The notes under the pieces are model-generated. The model was given only the letters and a program-made list of their open reading frames with translations. It was not told the origin of the DNA and searched no databases. From CAVZLD01 sp964522605 (GTDB lineage: Bacteria > Planctomycetota > Planctomycetia > Pirellulales > Pirellulaceae): 29,231 bases of DNA. A program made the position numbers and the translations under genes. The stretch lies in contig CAZFWV010000048.1 of assembly GCA_964522605.1 (NCBI GenBank), positions 1-29,231 of the forward strand, written 5' to 3'. Below, one piece after another: positions 16,300 through 26,400 of the stretch; the stretch's first letter is position 1; each line of letters starts with the position of its first letter.

Positions 16300-19200
16300 A
16301 TGCTCGACTGGAAACTACCCATTTTTCCGCAGGACAGCCATGCCGTCACCGTCACCGTAACGGTGTGGATCGGGGTCTGCGTCGTCGTCTTCTTCAATCT
16401 GCGTTTCGGTTGGACGCTCTCCGGACTCGTGGTGCCCGGTTACCTCGCACCGCTCCTGCTGGCGCAACCCGCCTCGGCCGCAATTATTGCCGTCGAAGCG
16501 ATCATCACGTACCTGTTGGTGTACGCTCTGTCCGAGGGACTAAATCGAATGTCTTGCTGGTCGAGCTTTTTCGGGCGCGACCGATTCTTTGCGCTGGTGA
16601 TCTGCAGCGTCCTTGTGCGCGTTGGTGCGGATGGCTGGTTGCTCCCTTCGCTCGGCCGGTGGATGAACCAAACGTACGGACTAGATCTTGATTACCAGAA
16701 CAGTCTGCACAGTTACGGCCTGATCATCGTTGCGCTGATGGCAAACTGTTTCTGGAAACCGGGTTTGCGCCGCGGATCGTTGATGCTGGCGGTCACGATT
16801 GGCTTGACTTACCTGCTTGTTCGTTTCGGGCTCATCGCCTGCACGAACTTCAGTGTGGGCGGCCTGCATTATCTGTACGAGGACATCTCGACCTCGCTGC
16901 TGGCAAGCCCGAAGGCCTATGTGATCCTGATCACGACCGCCTTCCTCGCTTCCTGGATGAATCTGCGATACAGCTGGGATTTCAACGGCATTCTGATTCC
17001 AGCCCTTCTGGCTCTCCTGTGGCACGAACCCGCCAAAATTGGGTTAACGCTGGTCGAGACGTTGTGGATTCTGCTGTTAGCGAGCCTGATTCTGAGGCTT
17101 CCCGTCTGGCGCCAGATGACGATGGAAGGAGGGCGGAAGTTACTGCTTTTCTTCACGATCGCCACGGCACATCGACTACTGATGGCCCATCTGCTGCCAC
17201 GGTTCGGCATCGTTCCGGTAACGGATGCGTTTGGCTTCGGCTACTTGCTTACAACGCTGCTCGCCGTGAAGGCTCATGAAAAGCAGATCGCGGTACGGCT
17301 GCTTCGGGGTACCGTTCAAGTTTCGATGTTAGGGGCCGTATTGGGCAGCCTGGCTGGATTCGCGCTGACCTGGTTGCCAAGTGCACCGCTCGAACATCCC
17401 TTCCAATTCACCGAAGATACAGATCCCAAGCGAATCGAAACAGAAGAGCGTACGCTTGGCCAACTTCTGCAGGAACAGAAGGTTCTGCTGTATCGTTCTG
17501 AAGTGCCCGGTCACGGCGGCGCAACGGATTCGTCGGAACTCGGACAGTTCGGAGAGGGAGTCAGGCACCTGTTGCGGTTTGTCGACCAGCGACGGCGGGA
17601 AGAGCTGTTGATCGCACAAGCTCATCTGGAAGCAGCGAATTACCAACTGCGTCTCGTTCGACCGCGATACGCCGTTCTGTCGGAAGCTGACCCCCAGCGC
17701 GGCAATGGATGGTATGTGATCAACCTCGGCCACGGTAGTGATCTGTTGGTTGAAGTCCCGGCACCACTGCGTGAGCCTGGCTCGCTGGAGGCAGGCTTTA
17801 CACTCTTCGAGGCGATGAATGCACGTGCCCTGGCGGTCGCAGGAAAAAGCGATCTTGCACCGACCGGTACCTCGACTTCATGGAATCCGCATCGAACGGT
17901 ACTCTCCCGGTTCCACCAACTTGTCGGCGGGCGGGAAGCCCTGCAGGTTCGCGGAGCAGACGTCGAGTTCTTGCCCATCACCACGCCCGCTCCGGCAGAT
18001 ACGGCGAACCGTTCCCACCTATGGATCGAATCGGGGCTGCCGACCGGCATGAAACTCCAAGTTCTCAAGAAGAGACTTCCCGAGTTCGACCTTCATTGGC
18101 GGCGATCTACCACGCAGCGGCGCGCCCCCGGGGGGTCAGAGCTGCGCGCCGAACTGTGCCTCAGCCCACAAGATCGCCGACGCTTCCAGATCGGACTCGG
18201 GCCCCCGACATCGATCGACGGAGAACCGACGTCGACGCAGAAAGGCCACCTGTACGATTGGCTGATTCGCGAGAAGGAGCACCTGGCCCGGCTGAATTCC
18301 GAGGCCTACATTCCGGCAACGCTGGAAGAAATGCTCTATCTCGACCGTGAGGTCGTCACGCCCCTGATTCAACTGGTTGCGCGACGAGATTGCTTCGCGG
18401 CGTACCGCGGCGAAGACTGGGAGCAACTCGCGGCAATCCGTGTCGCGAGTTCCGCGATCCACTACGACTTGATCCCGTTTCGCGACCAGACAACAGGTGA
18501 TGATCTGCTGATCCTGTGCGAGACAGCGCCGAAGAACCGTTTCTGGGGAACGTACGTTTTTCGTTGCGGATTACGGCATCCCTATGCGGTCGAGATACCG
18601 CGCCCAATTCAAGAACGGTACGCGTACGAATTCGGCGCTTCTCTGTTCGAACGGCCTCCTGCGTCCGTGTTACTGGTTGCGGGAGCCCATCCCGATGCGA
18701 ATCAGGACGGCTCTGCAGACGTCACGCGACTTGCGAACAAAGTCAGCGCGTTCAATCTCGTGCGCCAGGTGCTCCTGCGAGAACAACTTGCGCGGCCCCT
18801 GGTTATCACGCAAGCGCGCGCGATTCGTGCACCGGTGGACGCCGACGTTGTTCTGGCGATCGACGATGGCGTCCCAAGACTGGGTGCCTTGCCGGCATTG
18901 ATCCAGCGGGTCGTGAATCGACTCGAGCAGGATGGCCTGATCGTGATGCCCGCCGACGGTTCTCTCCACACCGCCGGTTACGAGCTGGGCATCCTCCTAC
19001 AGGCGTCTGCGACGAACCATTCGGAAAACAAACGCATGGTGAGTCTCTGGCTCTCACCTTCGATGCGGCGGAAGTTTCGCGAATCCACCGACTCATCCCT
19101 GTTTCAGGCTCAGTTCGATGCCGTTGGCATTCCCACACGGGAAGCCGAACTGAGCCGCTATCTGTGCGATTTGGCAGCACAACCTGCGACGGAGCCTTGC

Positions 19201-19494
19201 GAGGAGGAACTGCAACAAACTGTCTGGGCGTACCTGGAGAACACCGACATCATCCGACTGTGGAAACTTCGCCAGGATTGGCCGAGCTGGCAGTTGATTC
19301 GAATCTTGGATCCCGCCAGCGGACAAGCATTCCTCTTGGCCTCACGCCACGAATCCGAGCTCCCAACGGTTTTCAATCTGACGGGCGCTATCGATCCGCA
19401 GCGTCGATTCGTCATCCCGCAACTGACCGCAGAGGCTGTCCGAGATTTTGTTCATTCACGCGCCGGTTGCCTCGAAATTGAGTGTGCGCCATGA
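16300..19494 (+). CDS. Double CapC/PgsC-like membrane protein with two degenerate amidohydrolase domains
   Basis: Encodes 1064 residues. Residues 15-360 are membrane helices forming two related CapC/PgsC-like modules: NLRFGWTLSGLVVPGYLAPL (33-52) realigns with NLRYSWDFNGILIPALLALL (221-240), and similarity continues through the helices after each. Single CapC/PgsC proteins of about 150 residues are membrane parts of poly-gamma-glutamate synthesis and export. Residues 440-640 and 700-930 are soluble and each resembles the secreted protein at 22429-23349, for instance DLLVEVPAPLREPGS (481-495) and YAVEIPRPIQER (762-773) against ILLQAPHSFADRHTG. Both lack its putative metal and catalytic residues, so they probably bind rather than cut. 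The C-terminal 130 residues are unassigned. It overlaps the next gene by four bases (ATGA), which implies coupled translation. Confidence 0.75.
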   Translation: MLDWKLPIFPQDSHAVTVTVTVWIGVCVVVFFNLRFGWTLSGLVVPGYLAPLLLAQPASAAIIAVEAIITYLLVYALSEGLNRMSCWSSFFGRDRFFALVICSVLVRVGADGWLLPSLGRWMNQTYGLDLDYQNSLHSYGLIIVALMANCFWKPGLRRGSLMLAVTIGLTYLLVRFGLIACTNFSVGGLHYLYEDISTSLLASPKAYVILITTAFLASWMNLRYSWDFNGILIPALLALLWHEPAKIGLTLVETLWILLLASLILRLPVWRQMTMEGGRKLLLFFTIATAHRLLMAHLLPRFGIVPVTDAFGFGYLLTTLLAVKAHEKQIAVRLLRGTVQVSMLGAVLGSLAGFALTWLPSAPLEHPFQFTEDTDPKRIETEERTLGQLLQEQKVLLYRSEVPGHGGATDSSELGQFGEGVRHLLRFVDQRRREELLIAQAHLEAANYQLRLVRPRYAVLSEADPQRGNGWYVINLGHGSDLLVEVPAPLREPGSLEAGFTLFEAMNARALAVAGKSDLAPTGTSTSWNPHRTVLSRFHQLVGGREALQVRGADVEFLPITTPAPADTANRSHLWIESGLPTGMKLQVLKKRLPEFDLHWRRSTTQRRAPGGSELRAELCLSPQDRRRFQIGLGPPTSIDGEPTSTQKGHLYDWLIREKEHLARLNSEAYIPATLEEMLYLDREVVTPLIQLVARRDCFAAYRGEDWEQLAAIRVASSAIHYDLIPFRDQTTGDDLLILCETAPKNRFWGTYVFRCGLRHPYAVEIPRPIQERYAYEFGASLFERPPASVLLVAGAHPDANQDGSADVTRLANKVSAFNLVRQVLLREQLARPLVITQARAIRAPVDADVVLAIDDGVPRLGALPALIQRVVNRLEQDGLIVMPADGSLHTAGYELGILLQASATNHSENKRMVSLWLSPSMRRKFRESTDSSLFQAQFDAVGIPTREAELSRYLCDLAAQPATEPCEEELQQTVWAYLENTDIIRLWKLRQDWPSWQLIRILDPASGQAFLLASRHESELPTVFNLTGAIDPQRRFVIPQLTAEAVRDFVHSRAGCLEIECAP

Positions 19495-22424
19495 GTCTGA
19501 GTCGAACCATTCTGACAATTGGTCTGCTGCTGGGCCTGGGGTTGGCTGTCGGACCCTATACCGCTCGACGCTTTCCAACTTTCTGGCGCGAGCATCGACT
19601 CAAGCGATTTGATGTGGACGCTTCGCGCAGCGCCGCTTACCGGCTGGATTCGACCAATTGGCTCGAGTTCGACATTCCGCGACAGGCGCTCGGCCTGCGG
19701 ATTCTGACGAATGCAGCGGTCCAGGACCTGAGTCGACGTGTCACGACGCGGGAAGAGCCCCGTGATGGCTGGCGTTATGCGATCGAATACGAGCTCCTGA
19801 CCGGCGAAGGTCATCTGCTGGACTCCCATCACTACCATCTGCGTGCCTCGGTGCTCAAAGATCGGGATCCATCGACCGGAGCCGAACGTTCTGCCAGCTG
19901 GTTCGGCAACCTCGATTGGCTTCCAACGATGACCCGTACGGTTCAACTGCCACTGGAGTCGGCTGCGCAGCCACCCGATCGACTCCGCGTACGGCTGGCC
20001 AAGCGTGAGGAAGTCGTGCAGGAGGTAACCGTTCGCGTCTTCATGCGTTACGAACGCACAGACTATGACCAGCCGTACGTATGGAGCCGTCTATCGCCCG
20101 AGGCGCGGGAACGACTCGCGCGTCCCTCGGTCTATCCACCGGCGCTGCTGACGGCAATCGAACGGAAGAACCTTGCGCGCTGGGATTGGACCGCGCTGCC
20201 TCCCCTAGGCCTGGAGGGCCAGGACTATCAGACGCGATGGTTTTATCAGGCAGCCCCCGAACCGGAAGCGTGTGAATCGGTCGCTCGATCAAATCTGGGT
20301 CTAACGTGTGAACCCACACGCCACCTGGTGTTGACGCTACCGGACGATACCACGCGCGTCCGCCTGGAACTGGAAAACCTCCACGCATACGCCGAGGCGA
20401 CACAGAATAGAACTGGTTTCAAAACTGGCTTGCGGGAGGGCGAAGCTCCTGCTGAGCCTGGGTTATCCGCGTCTTCGGCTCGGCAGGAGCCTCGCCCTCC
20501 CAGTTTTGAAACCGGTTCTAAGACCTCGACGGCGAGTCAGTGGGATGTCCGGTCACAAGCAATGTCGCCGTCCCCCACTCACGTCGGAATCCGATGGGTT
20601 CCCAGCCAACCGGGGCCCGATCGGATGTTTCGCACGAAGTTGTCCGGGAGCCACCGTGCGCTCGAGCTTCCGGTGGGCGGTGGTTGGCTGGAGATCCGAA
20701 CTACCGATTCGATTGCCTGTCGCGCCTATCGCAACTCGTCGAGCGAACCGGATCGCAACACCATGATTCCGTTGGAAGACACGAGCGATCCACTGCGAAC
20801 GTTCCTGGCTCCTCCCGACGCACCGCTCGAATACGCGATTACGTCATTCCGGAATCAACCGACTCCGTTTTGCCTGACACTTCGCCGATTCGAGACAGAG
20901 TCGACATTGACGCATGACACATTAGAACCAGTTTCAAAACCTGAGCCGAGGGCGCTAGCCTCGGGCCAATTCTCCATGCGACTCGGCGAATCGTGGCCCG
21001 CGGCTAGCGCCGTCGGCTCACAAACTCGGTCCGTAACGGTTTTGAAACCACTTGTAACGTCACACGAGATTCCGCTCGCACAGGTAGAATACCGATTCCT
21101 GGACGCAGAAGGACAGGAGCTGCGCAGGGGAGTACTCACGACGAACGAGGAATTGTCTTGCTACGACCGTGCCTATGGATCGCAGTTGAAGGGCCCGGTC
21201 ACAGAATCCGCTTCGTACTATTTCACGCTGGGTCCACAGGTCCGACGAATTGAGGTCCGGGCCTCGGATTCATCCGTGGGCGTCAGCGCATTCACGCGGC
21301 CGATGGACCTGGCCCGCACGTGGCGCATTCCCGAAGATCAGCGAGCGACGAGCGACGAGGAATCTCAGGGCCGGACCTGGTTTCTACTGCAACCGCAGGA
21401 CGCCGACGCGCGACTGGACCGCAACCTCGCTGTCACGGTGATAACACAAACTCGCCCCCCTCGTCGCGATCCGCGCATTCTCGCGGGAGATTATTCTTGG
21501 GAGGACTTTGAGCCTCTGGGATTTTGGAAAGGGCGGTACCTGCTGGTCCCTCGCGACTCGCAGCAGGCGGTTCGCCCCGCAGGACTCCGCTCGACGTTCT
21601 GCCAGGTGCCCACGAATCGCGCGGTTGCCATTCGCCTGCGTCGCGAGCCGGATCGCCCTCGGATCGAACCGCGGCTGATCTACTCGTCAACTTCCTCCGC
21701 AAGCGGTCGCGTCCAGGTATGGCTCGACGGTCAACTCTGGCACGCATTCCGGCCCCAAGCGCGAAGAGGCGAACAAGTACTGCCCCCGCTTCCCACGGAA
21801 CTCTCGACTTCGGAACATACGATTCGCATCGATGCACCACAAACGATGCGGCTGTCGCTTTCGCACCTTCAAGTCCGCGACGCTCCACTCTATTCGAAAC
21901 GAATGGCTTCCCAACTGGAAAACGGTCGACTTCGGTTTCCGATCACCAAGCGATCTTCCGCGGCGGAGGGGCTAATTTTGCGGCCGTTCTTGCCGAGCCA
22001 CTGGACGCAGCGCACACGCATTCAGGTACGGATTCTCGGCGGCCCGAATGCCGAAGGTCCTTTTCCGAACCTGACACTGCGGACGCGCGCATTCGACCTC
22101 TTGCCCGACACCGAATCGATGGGACTGGTCTTGGGCACCGAAGACCAGTTCGTGGACGGCGGTCAGCGTTGCTTCATTCGCCTGGCCGAAGATTTGCCGG
22201 CGGGAGAATACACCGTAGAGATTGAATTGCAGGAGCCTCAGCCCGAGACCGCCTACGCCGTTCTTTATCGCGTCATCCCTGGCAGCCAGCCAGAACGTGA
22301 CGTTGAGCTGCTCGAGACCGCGATTGAATTTCGCGACCGCTCATCGCCTCGAGCGATCGGCGCATCCGCGACGTCCGAGGTGGCGCTCGTTCCATCCGCT
22401 CCTGCCCGAAGCAGCAAGGAATGA
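19491..22424 (+). CDS. Membrane-anchored beta-rich envelope protein, function unknown
   Basis: Encodes 977 residues. One N-terminal hydrophobic helix (about 6-22, ILTIGLLLGLGLAVGP) acts as an anchor or uncleaved signal; the rest should lie in the periplasm. It is rich in short beta-strand patterns, with no enzyme motif that I recognise. A segment near 145-205 (RTVQLPLESAA, then VTVRVFMRYERTDYD) resembles one in the last gene of this locus, as does a later VQVWLDGQLWHAF block near 745. Two palindromic mobile elements are read through in frame, giving inserted stretches at about residues 306-344 and 478-523; the first contains REGEAPAEP. No stop results, so the protein may tolerate both as surface loops. 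The ATG at 19491 overlaps the previous stop. It ends four bases before the next start, firmly placing it in the operon. Confidence 0.7.
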   Translation: MSLSRTILTIGLLLGLGLAVGPYTARRFPTFWREHRLKRFDVDASRSAAYRLDSTNWLEFDIPRQALGLRILTNAAVQDLSRRVTTREEPRDGWRYAIEYELLTGEGHLLDSHHYHLRASVLKDRDPSTGAERSASWFGNLDWLPTMTRTVQLPLESAAQPPDRLRVRLAKREEVVQEVTVRVFMRYERTDYDQPYVWSRLSPEARERLARPSVYPPALLTAIERKNLARWDWTALPPLGLEGQDYQTRWFYQAAPEPEACESVARSNLGLTCEPTRHLVLTLPDDTTRVRLELENLHAYAEATQNRTGFKTGLREGEAPAEPGLSASSARQEPRPPSFETGSKTSTASQWDVRSQAMSPSPTHVGIRWVPSQPGPDRMFRTKLSGSHRALELPVGGGWLEIRTTDSIACRAYRNSSSEPDRNTMIPLEDTSDPLRTFLAPPDAPLEYAITSFRNQPTPFCLTLRRFETESTLTHDTLEPVSKPEPRALASGQFSMRLGESWPAASAVGSQTRSVTVLKPLVTSHEIPLAQVEYRFLDAEGQELRRGVLTTNEELSCYDRAYGSQLKGPVTESASYYFTLGPQVRRIEVRASDSSVGVSAFTRPMDLARTWRIPEDQRATSDEESQGRTWFLLQPQDADARLDRNLAVTVITQTRPPRRDPRILAGDYSWEDFEPLGFWKGRYLLVPRDSQQAVRPAGLRSTFCQVPTNRAVAIRLRREPDRPRIEPRLIYSSTSSASGRVQVWLDGQLWHAFRPQARRGEQVLPPLPTELSTSEHTIRIDAPQTMRLSLSHLQVRDAPLYSKRMASQLENGRLRFPITKRSSAAEGLILRPFLPSHWTQRTRIQVRILGGPNAEGPFPNLTLRTRAFDLLPDTESMGLVLGTEDQFVDGGQRCFIRLAEDLPAGEYTVEIELQEPQPETAYAVLYRVIPGSQPERDVELLETAIEFRDRSSPRAIGASATSEVALVPSAPARSSKE
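20408..20520 (+). repeat. Palindromic element A inside the coding sequence
   Basis: Terminal inverted repeats: left TAGAACTGGTTTCAAAACTG, right (reverse complement) TAGAACCGGTTTCAAAACTG. Inside, GGGAGGGCGAAGCTCCTGC pairs with GCAGGAGCCTCGCCCTCCC, and GCTGAGCC with GGCTCGGC. Length 113 bases. It is read in frame by the host gene without a stop, encoding GFKTGLREGEAPAEPG and onward. A possible AGA duplication flanks it (20404-20406 and 20521-20523), which would make the insertion 117 bases or 39 codons. Confidence 0.85.
20922..21057 (+). repeat. Palindromic element B inside the same coding sequence
   Basis: Ends read TTAGAACCAGTTTCAAAACC and, reverse complemented on the right, TTACAAGTGGTTTCAAAACC. 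The centre differs fully from element A: TGAGCCGAGGGCGCTAGCCT pairs with the block at about 20995-21020, with two mismatches in 26. Length 136 bases. Again read in frame, encoding LEPVSKPEPRALASG and onward. Shared termini with different centres suggest one mobilising enzyme with exchangeable interiors. Confidence 0.85.
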
Positions 22425-22428
22425 AACC

Positions 22429-23349
22429 GTGATCCGCCCGTCCATTTCGGTCGCGTTCGTACTCAGCGCCTGGCTGCAACTCAGTCAGCCATCATTCGCG
22501 CAGCCGCATCTGGCCGCCGCGACGCTGGAGCAGCTTCTGCCCAGTTCAAGTCAGCGCGGGGATTATCGGGCGGCGCCCCATGCCGACCGAGATGCCATCG
22601 AAGTGCTCTTTCAACGTGCGTTGCAGAGCGATGCCGATCATGCACAGGTGGACAATCTGCGCGACGCCTGGCATCAGATCGGCTGGGAACTGCGCGTGCT
22701 CGGGCCAACAAATCGACCGATCTGGCTGATCCGAGAGGCCCCCGGCCATACGCAAGGTAATGGCTTCTACGCCTTCCGACCGTCGGAGCCACCGTCGATC
22801 CTGCTGCAGGCTCCCCACAGCTTCGCTGACCGCCACACGGGCAAGCTGGTCCGTCAGCTCTTCGAGGAGGGAGCTTTCGTTGCCGCCTGCTGGAACTCCG
22901 TGCATCGACGAACAGTCGACGCAGCGCACACGAAGGACCACCCATTCAATGTCTTCTTGCAGGCGATGCTGGCAACTCATCCGCAGATCCAGGTCGTCCA
23001 GATTCACGGTTTCTCGACGGCGAAACGGCACACGCACGCCGGTCGAACATCGGATCTGATTCTGAGCAACGGAACAGCCCTGCCCGATTGCCGCACACGC
23101 GATGCGGCCCAACGGTTTGCAGAGGCTTTTCCCGATCATCAGACGCGTCTGTTCCCCACCGGCGTTCGCGAGCTCGGTGGTACAACCAACGCGCAAGGCG
23201 TCTTCATGCGAGAACACGGAAGTGACCGGTTTCTGCATCTGGAACTGAGCGAGGCATTTCGACAGCATCTGCTAGCGGAGCAGACCGCCCGGCAGCTATT
23301 CCTCAAGAGCCTGGCAGAGTTTACCGATTATAGCGACTGTATCGATTAG
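22429..23349 (+). CDS. Secreted zinc-amidohydrolase-like protein (M14/N-formylglutamate hydrolase type fold)
   Basis: Encodes 306 residues from a GTG with AAGGA eight bases upstream. A Sec signal peptide is clear: residues 1-25, hydrophobic VAFVLSAWLQLSQPSFA then a likely cut after AQ. The mature protein carries APHSFADRHTG (128-138), NSVHRR (156-161), VVQIHGFS (189-196) and LHLELSEAF (269-277). The spacing His130, Asp134, His193, Glu272 recalls the metal ligands and catalytic Glu of zinc carboxypeptidases, aspartoacylase and N-formylglutamate amidohydrolase. By analogy it may cut amide bonds in a polymer or peptide in the periplasm; this is inference. Related but degenerate copies are fused to the CapC-like protein two genes upstream. 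It starts four bases after the previous stop and is the fourth gene of the locus. Confidence 0.65.
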   Translation: MIRPSISVAFVLSAWLQLSQPSFAQPHLAAATLEQLLPSSSQRGDYRAAPHADRDAIEVLFQRALQSDADHAQVDNLRDAWHQIGWELRVLGPTNRPIWLIREAPGHTQGNGFYAFRPSEPPSILLQAPHSFADRHTGKLVRQLFEEGAFVAACWNSVHRRTVDAAHTKDHPFNVFLQAMLATHPQIQVVQIHGFSTAKRHTHAGRTSDLILSNGTALPDCRTRDAAQRFAEAFPDHQTRLFPTGVRELGGTTNAQGVFMREHGSDRFLHLELSEAFRQHLLAEQTARQLFLKSLAEFTDYSDCID

Positions 23350-23417
23350 ACCACGCTGGGAACCGGTCGCTGCGTTGATCTGTACTTCCGTGAACGGACT
23401 CGATTTGCTTGCTCAAC

Positions 23418-26400
23418 ATGCCACTTCGTTGCACCCAAGATCGGCAACGGAACGCGCCGCTCAAGGGATGTGACTTCTATCCCGAAAGGCCTCCCGCAGG
23501 CTATCAAGCCCTGCCTGGACTTCCATGGCTTTTTCGGGTGCTCATGGGCACGTCGTTGACGCTCGTCATCTCGTTCTGGATGACCGTACCGGTAACGAGC
23601 GCCTTGGATCTGGACCCTGCCACGCTGTCACGACTGCCCCCAGGCACTCCACTGAGGTGGGACAATGTCAAGTCATCACCAACCTGGGTCGCTGGCGCGA
23701 TGCCATGCTATGACAGCTCCTCGCGGCTGTATCAGGTACGTCTATCGCCCGGAGCCTTCGTCATGCTTCGGCTGCCTGCGCGCGCGATGCTGCGCATCGC
23801 GGGACCCGGGCACGATCTGACACCGGAGGATGTCGCGATCTGGACCGGCAATGGTTCGGGGCTCTACCGGCGTCTGCAACCGGCCGTCTCCGCCAACGAT
23901 CATTCGCTCGTTGCCGCACCCGGTCAGTCGGATCCTGGGATCGTGCGGATTGAGCGACCGAGGCAAACCGGTTGCGCAATTGATCTCGCGCTGTTCATTT
24001 CGCGAAGGATCGACCTAGCTGATGGGAGTGCTTTCCAGACTCCCATCTCCACCGGCGGTGACACGGTCACTCTGGGCATCGATACGCCCCGCAGCCACGA
24101 GACTTGGAGCGTTCTGCGTCCGCAACGCCCTCTTTCTTTTTCGGTGTGCGGCCCCATCCGTCTACGGATCGAGACTCGATTGCAGTACGCAGCGTGGGAG
24201 TCGGTGGCCGAGCAACCGTATCAGCTGCGGATCGGCGTCGACGGTGTCCCGAGGCGGATTGAGAGCGAAACCACGACCGAAGGACGACGCGTAGTCTACC
24301 TGGACGGAGAGCCGTGTCTGGTCAGTCGTCCGGAGGTTGAATACGTCGACTTAGCGGCAGGGAATCATCGCGTGACTCTGGAGAGCACGAGTTGCATGGT
24401 GGTGCGTGTCCTCGCCACATCGCCGGGAGCGAACCCGACGCATTTCGCGCGCTTAACGCACACGGGAGCGAGGGCACAAAGGCTGGCCTGTTCTCTCTGG
24501 GAACAAGACGATGCTTTCTTTGGACACGCTCTACAACAGACGCCCCCCGACCTCGACACCTACCGCCAGACAATCCTGCGAAGCGTTCGCGACAACCGGT
24601 ATCGCGAAGGTGGATTGCGCGCCTGGTGGCTGCTGAAGACCCTGGCCTCCAGTCATCCGGAAGTCGATGGCTTGAGCGATTGGGCGGAGCGGTGTGCGTC
24701 CTTTCACACGCGCTACCGCAATTTGCTTCCGGCCAGCCAAACAGCGCCGCTCGTTTTGCGCACTGCGTGGTGCTCCCTACGCCAGCTTCGGCCGCTCCAC
24801 GATGAGGGCATGGCGGTCGTGGTTGCTGACCAAATGATCGAGGATGCCGTCCGGAATCTCAGCCGGGTGCATCTCGTGCGATTCCCACCCCAGTGCGTCA
24901 CGGAAGCGGAGTACTACCTGCCGGACCAACTCGGACCGACCCAATTGCGAGTCGTGGTGGACGCATCGTGCGCCACGATCGCCGCAGAACTGTGGCTCGC
25001 CTGCGACGATCGTGCCCCGGTACCTTTGCGTGTTTTCGAGCAGCCAGGGATTTCTCCGGCGGATTTCACTACGACTCGGGCCGAGGCCGGTTTGGCCGCG
25101 CAATACTGGAAATCGCCCGACTACGATGCGGGTACGCTGGGTGGTCCTTTTGCGCGGCAGCTTGCGCCGGGGGATTTGATCGAGGTCGCCAGCACCGAAT
25201 TGACGCTGCCGCAAGGCGCCCGCCGCATTCGACTCATCTGTAGGAACCCCGCCACAGCCCGTCTGGACGTCGGCCTGCAGTATCGCGTGGGGAAACACTA
25301 CGAGTTGACGGAATCCGCCTATCTGGAAGCACGGCAACGGGCGACATGCGACGGGCTCACGCTGCTCGAGCGATTCCAGCGTGAAACTGCTCCACTGCAG
25401 AACGATCTGGAGGCCGGGGAGGAGCTCCGAAACTTTGCTCTGCCGCTGCACCGCTGGCTGACGGGTCGCCAGCAATCGTTCGTCGCTGACCTCGTTCCTC
25501 CCCCGACGACAAACGCGACCTGCAGTCTGTCGGGCGATGAGCTGTCCGCACAGATCGCACGAGCGCGTCAACTGAGTGAAATGGGTGACTGGATCTTGGC
25601 ACTCGAAGCCTGGTCTCAATTGCTTCCCTGCCTGCCCGCCTCTTTACGAAGCGAAGCGTTGCGCGAGCGAACGCGGGCGCTCGAACAGTTGCAGGAACCC
25701 TATCTTGTCGAGCGCGAGCTGCGGGGAATGCTGTGCTTCGATCCCGATCCCGTGGTTCGCACAACGGCCGCCCACCATTTGCGCGAGCGATACCTGCGTG
25801 AAGCCGATGTCGATAATCTCGAGGCACTCGCGGCCACAGAGCTGTTGCTCAACCCGACGCCGGATCGATGGCGGGAAGTGGTTCGCCTGTTGCTGCAAGA
25901 CGGACAGTGGTCCCTTGCGATCCAGGCAGGACTCGAACTGCCACCCGGACAGCAAAACGTCGAAGATCTCTTGCTCGCCGCCCATCAGCTGCGATGGTGG
26001 CAGGTGTTTGAGCAATTACGGAATGCCTTGCCCGAAGGAGAAAGCAAGAACTACTGGAGCGGAATCTGGCAACTGGAACACGGGCAGGAGCAGCAGGCTG
26101 TACAGCTTCTCATACAGGCCGGCGACCGAGGTCGAAACCTGGCCGCCTATCTGCAGGCCGGACGGCAGATCGTGTCTCAGCTGAAAGACGCCGATCCGAC
26201 GACACGACTGAACGGAATCACCGCCTGGGAAAACTGGCAAGCTCACGTTCCCGTGCCTTGGATCTGGCAACCCGACGACGAAAGCGTCATCCAGTGCGCC
26301 GGCTCGGCCAATGTCTATGCGGTCGAAAACGACCTGTATCTGCGGTACTACAAGGCAACCCCCGATCAGCCAGTCTGGCTCGAACTGCAAGGCCCCGTGG

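Noticed and set aside
19491..22424. Pseudogene because of two mobile-element insertions
   Set aside because: The frame is open throughout, its start overlaps the previous stop and its end is four bases from the next start, so it looks intact.
24777..25619. Minus-strand open frame of 280 codons
   Set aside because: Antisense shadow of the giant plus-strand gene; no recognisable motif or start signal.
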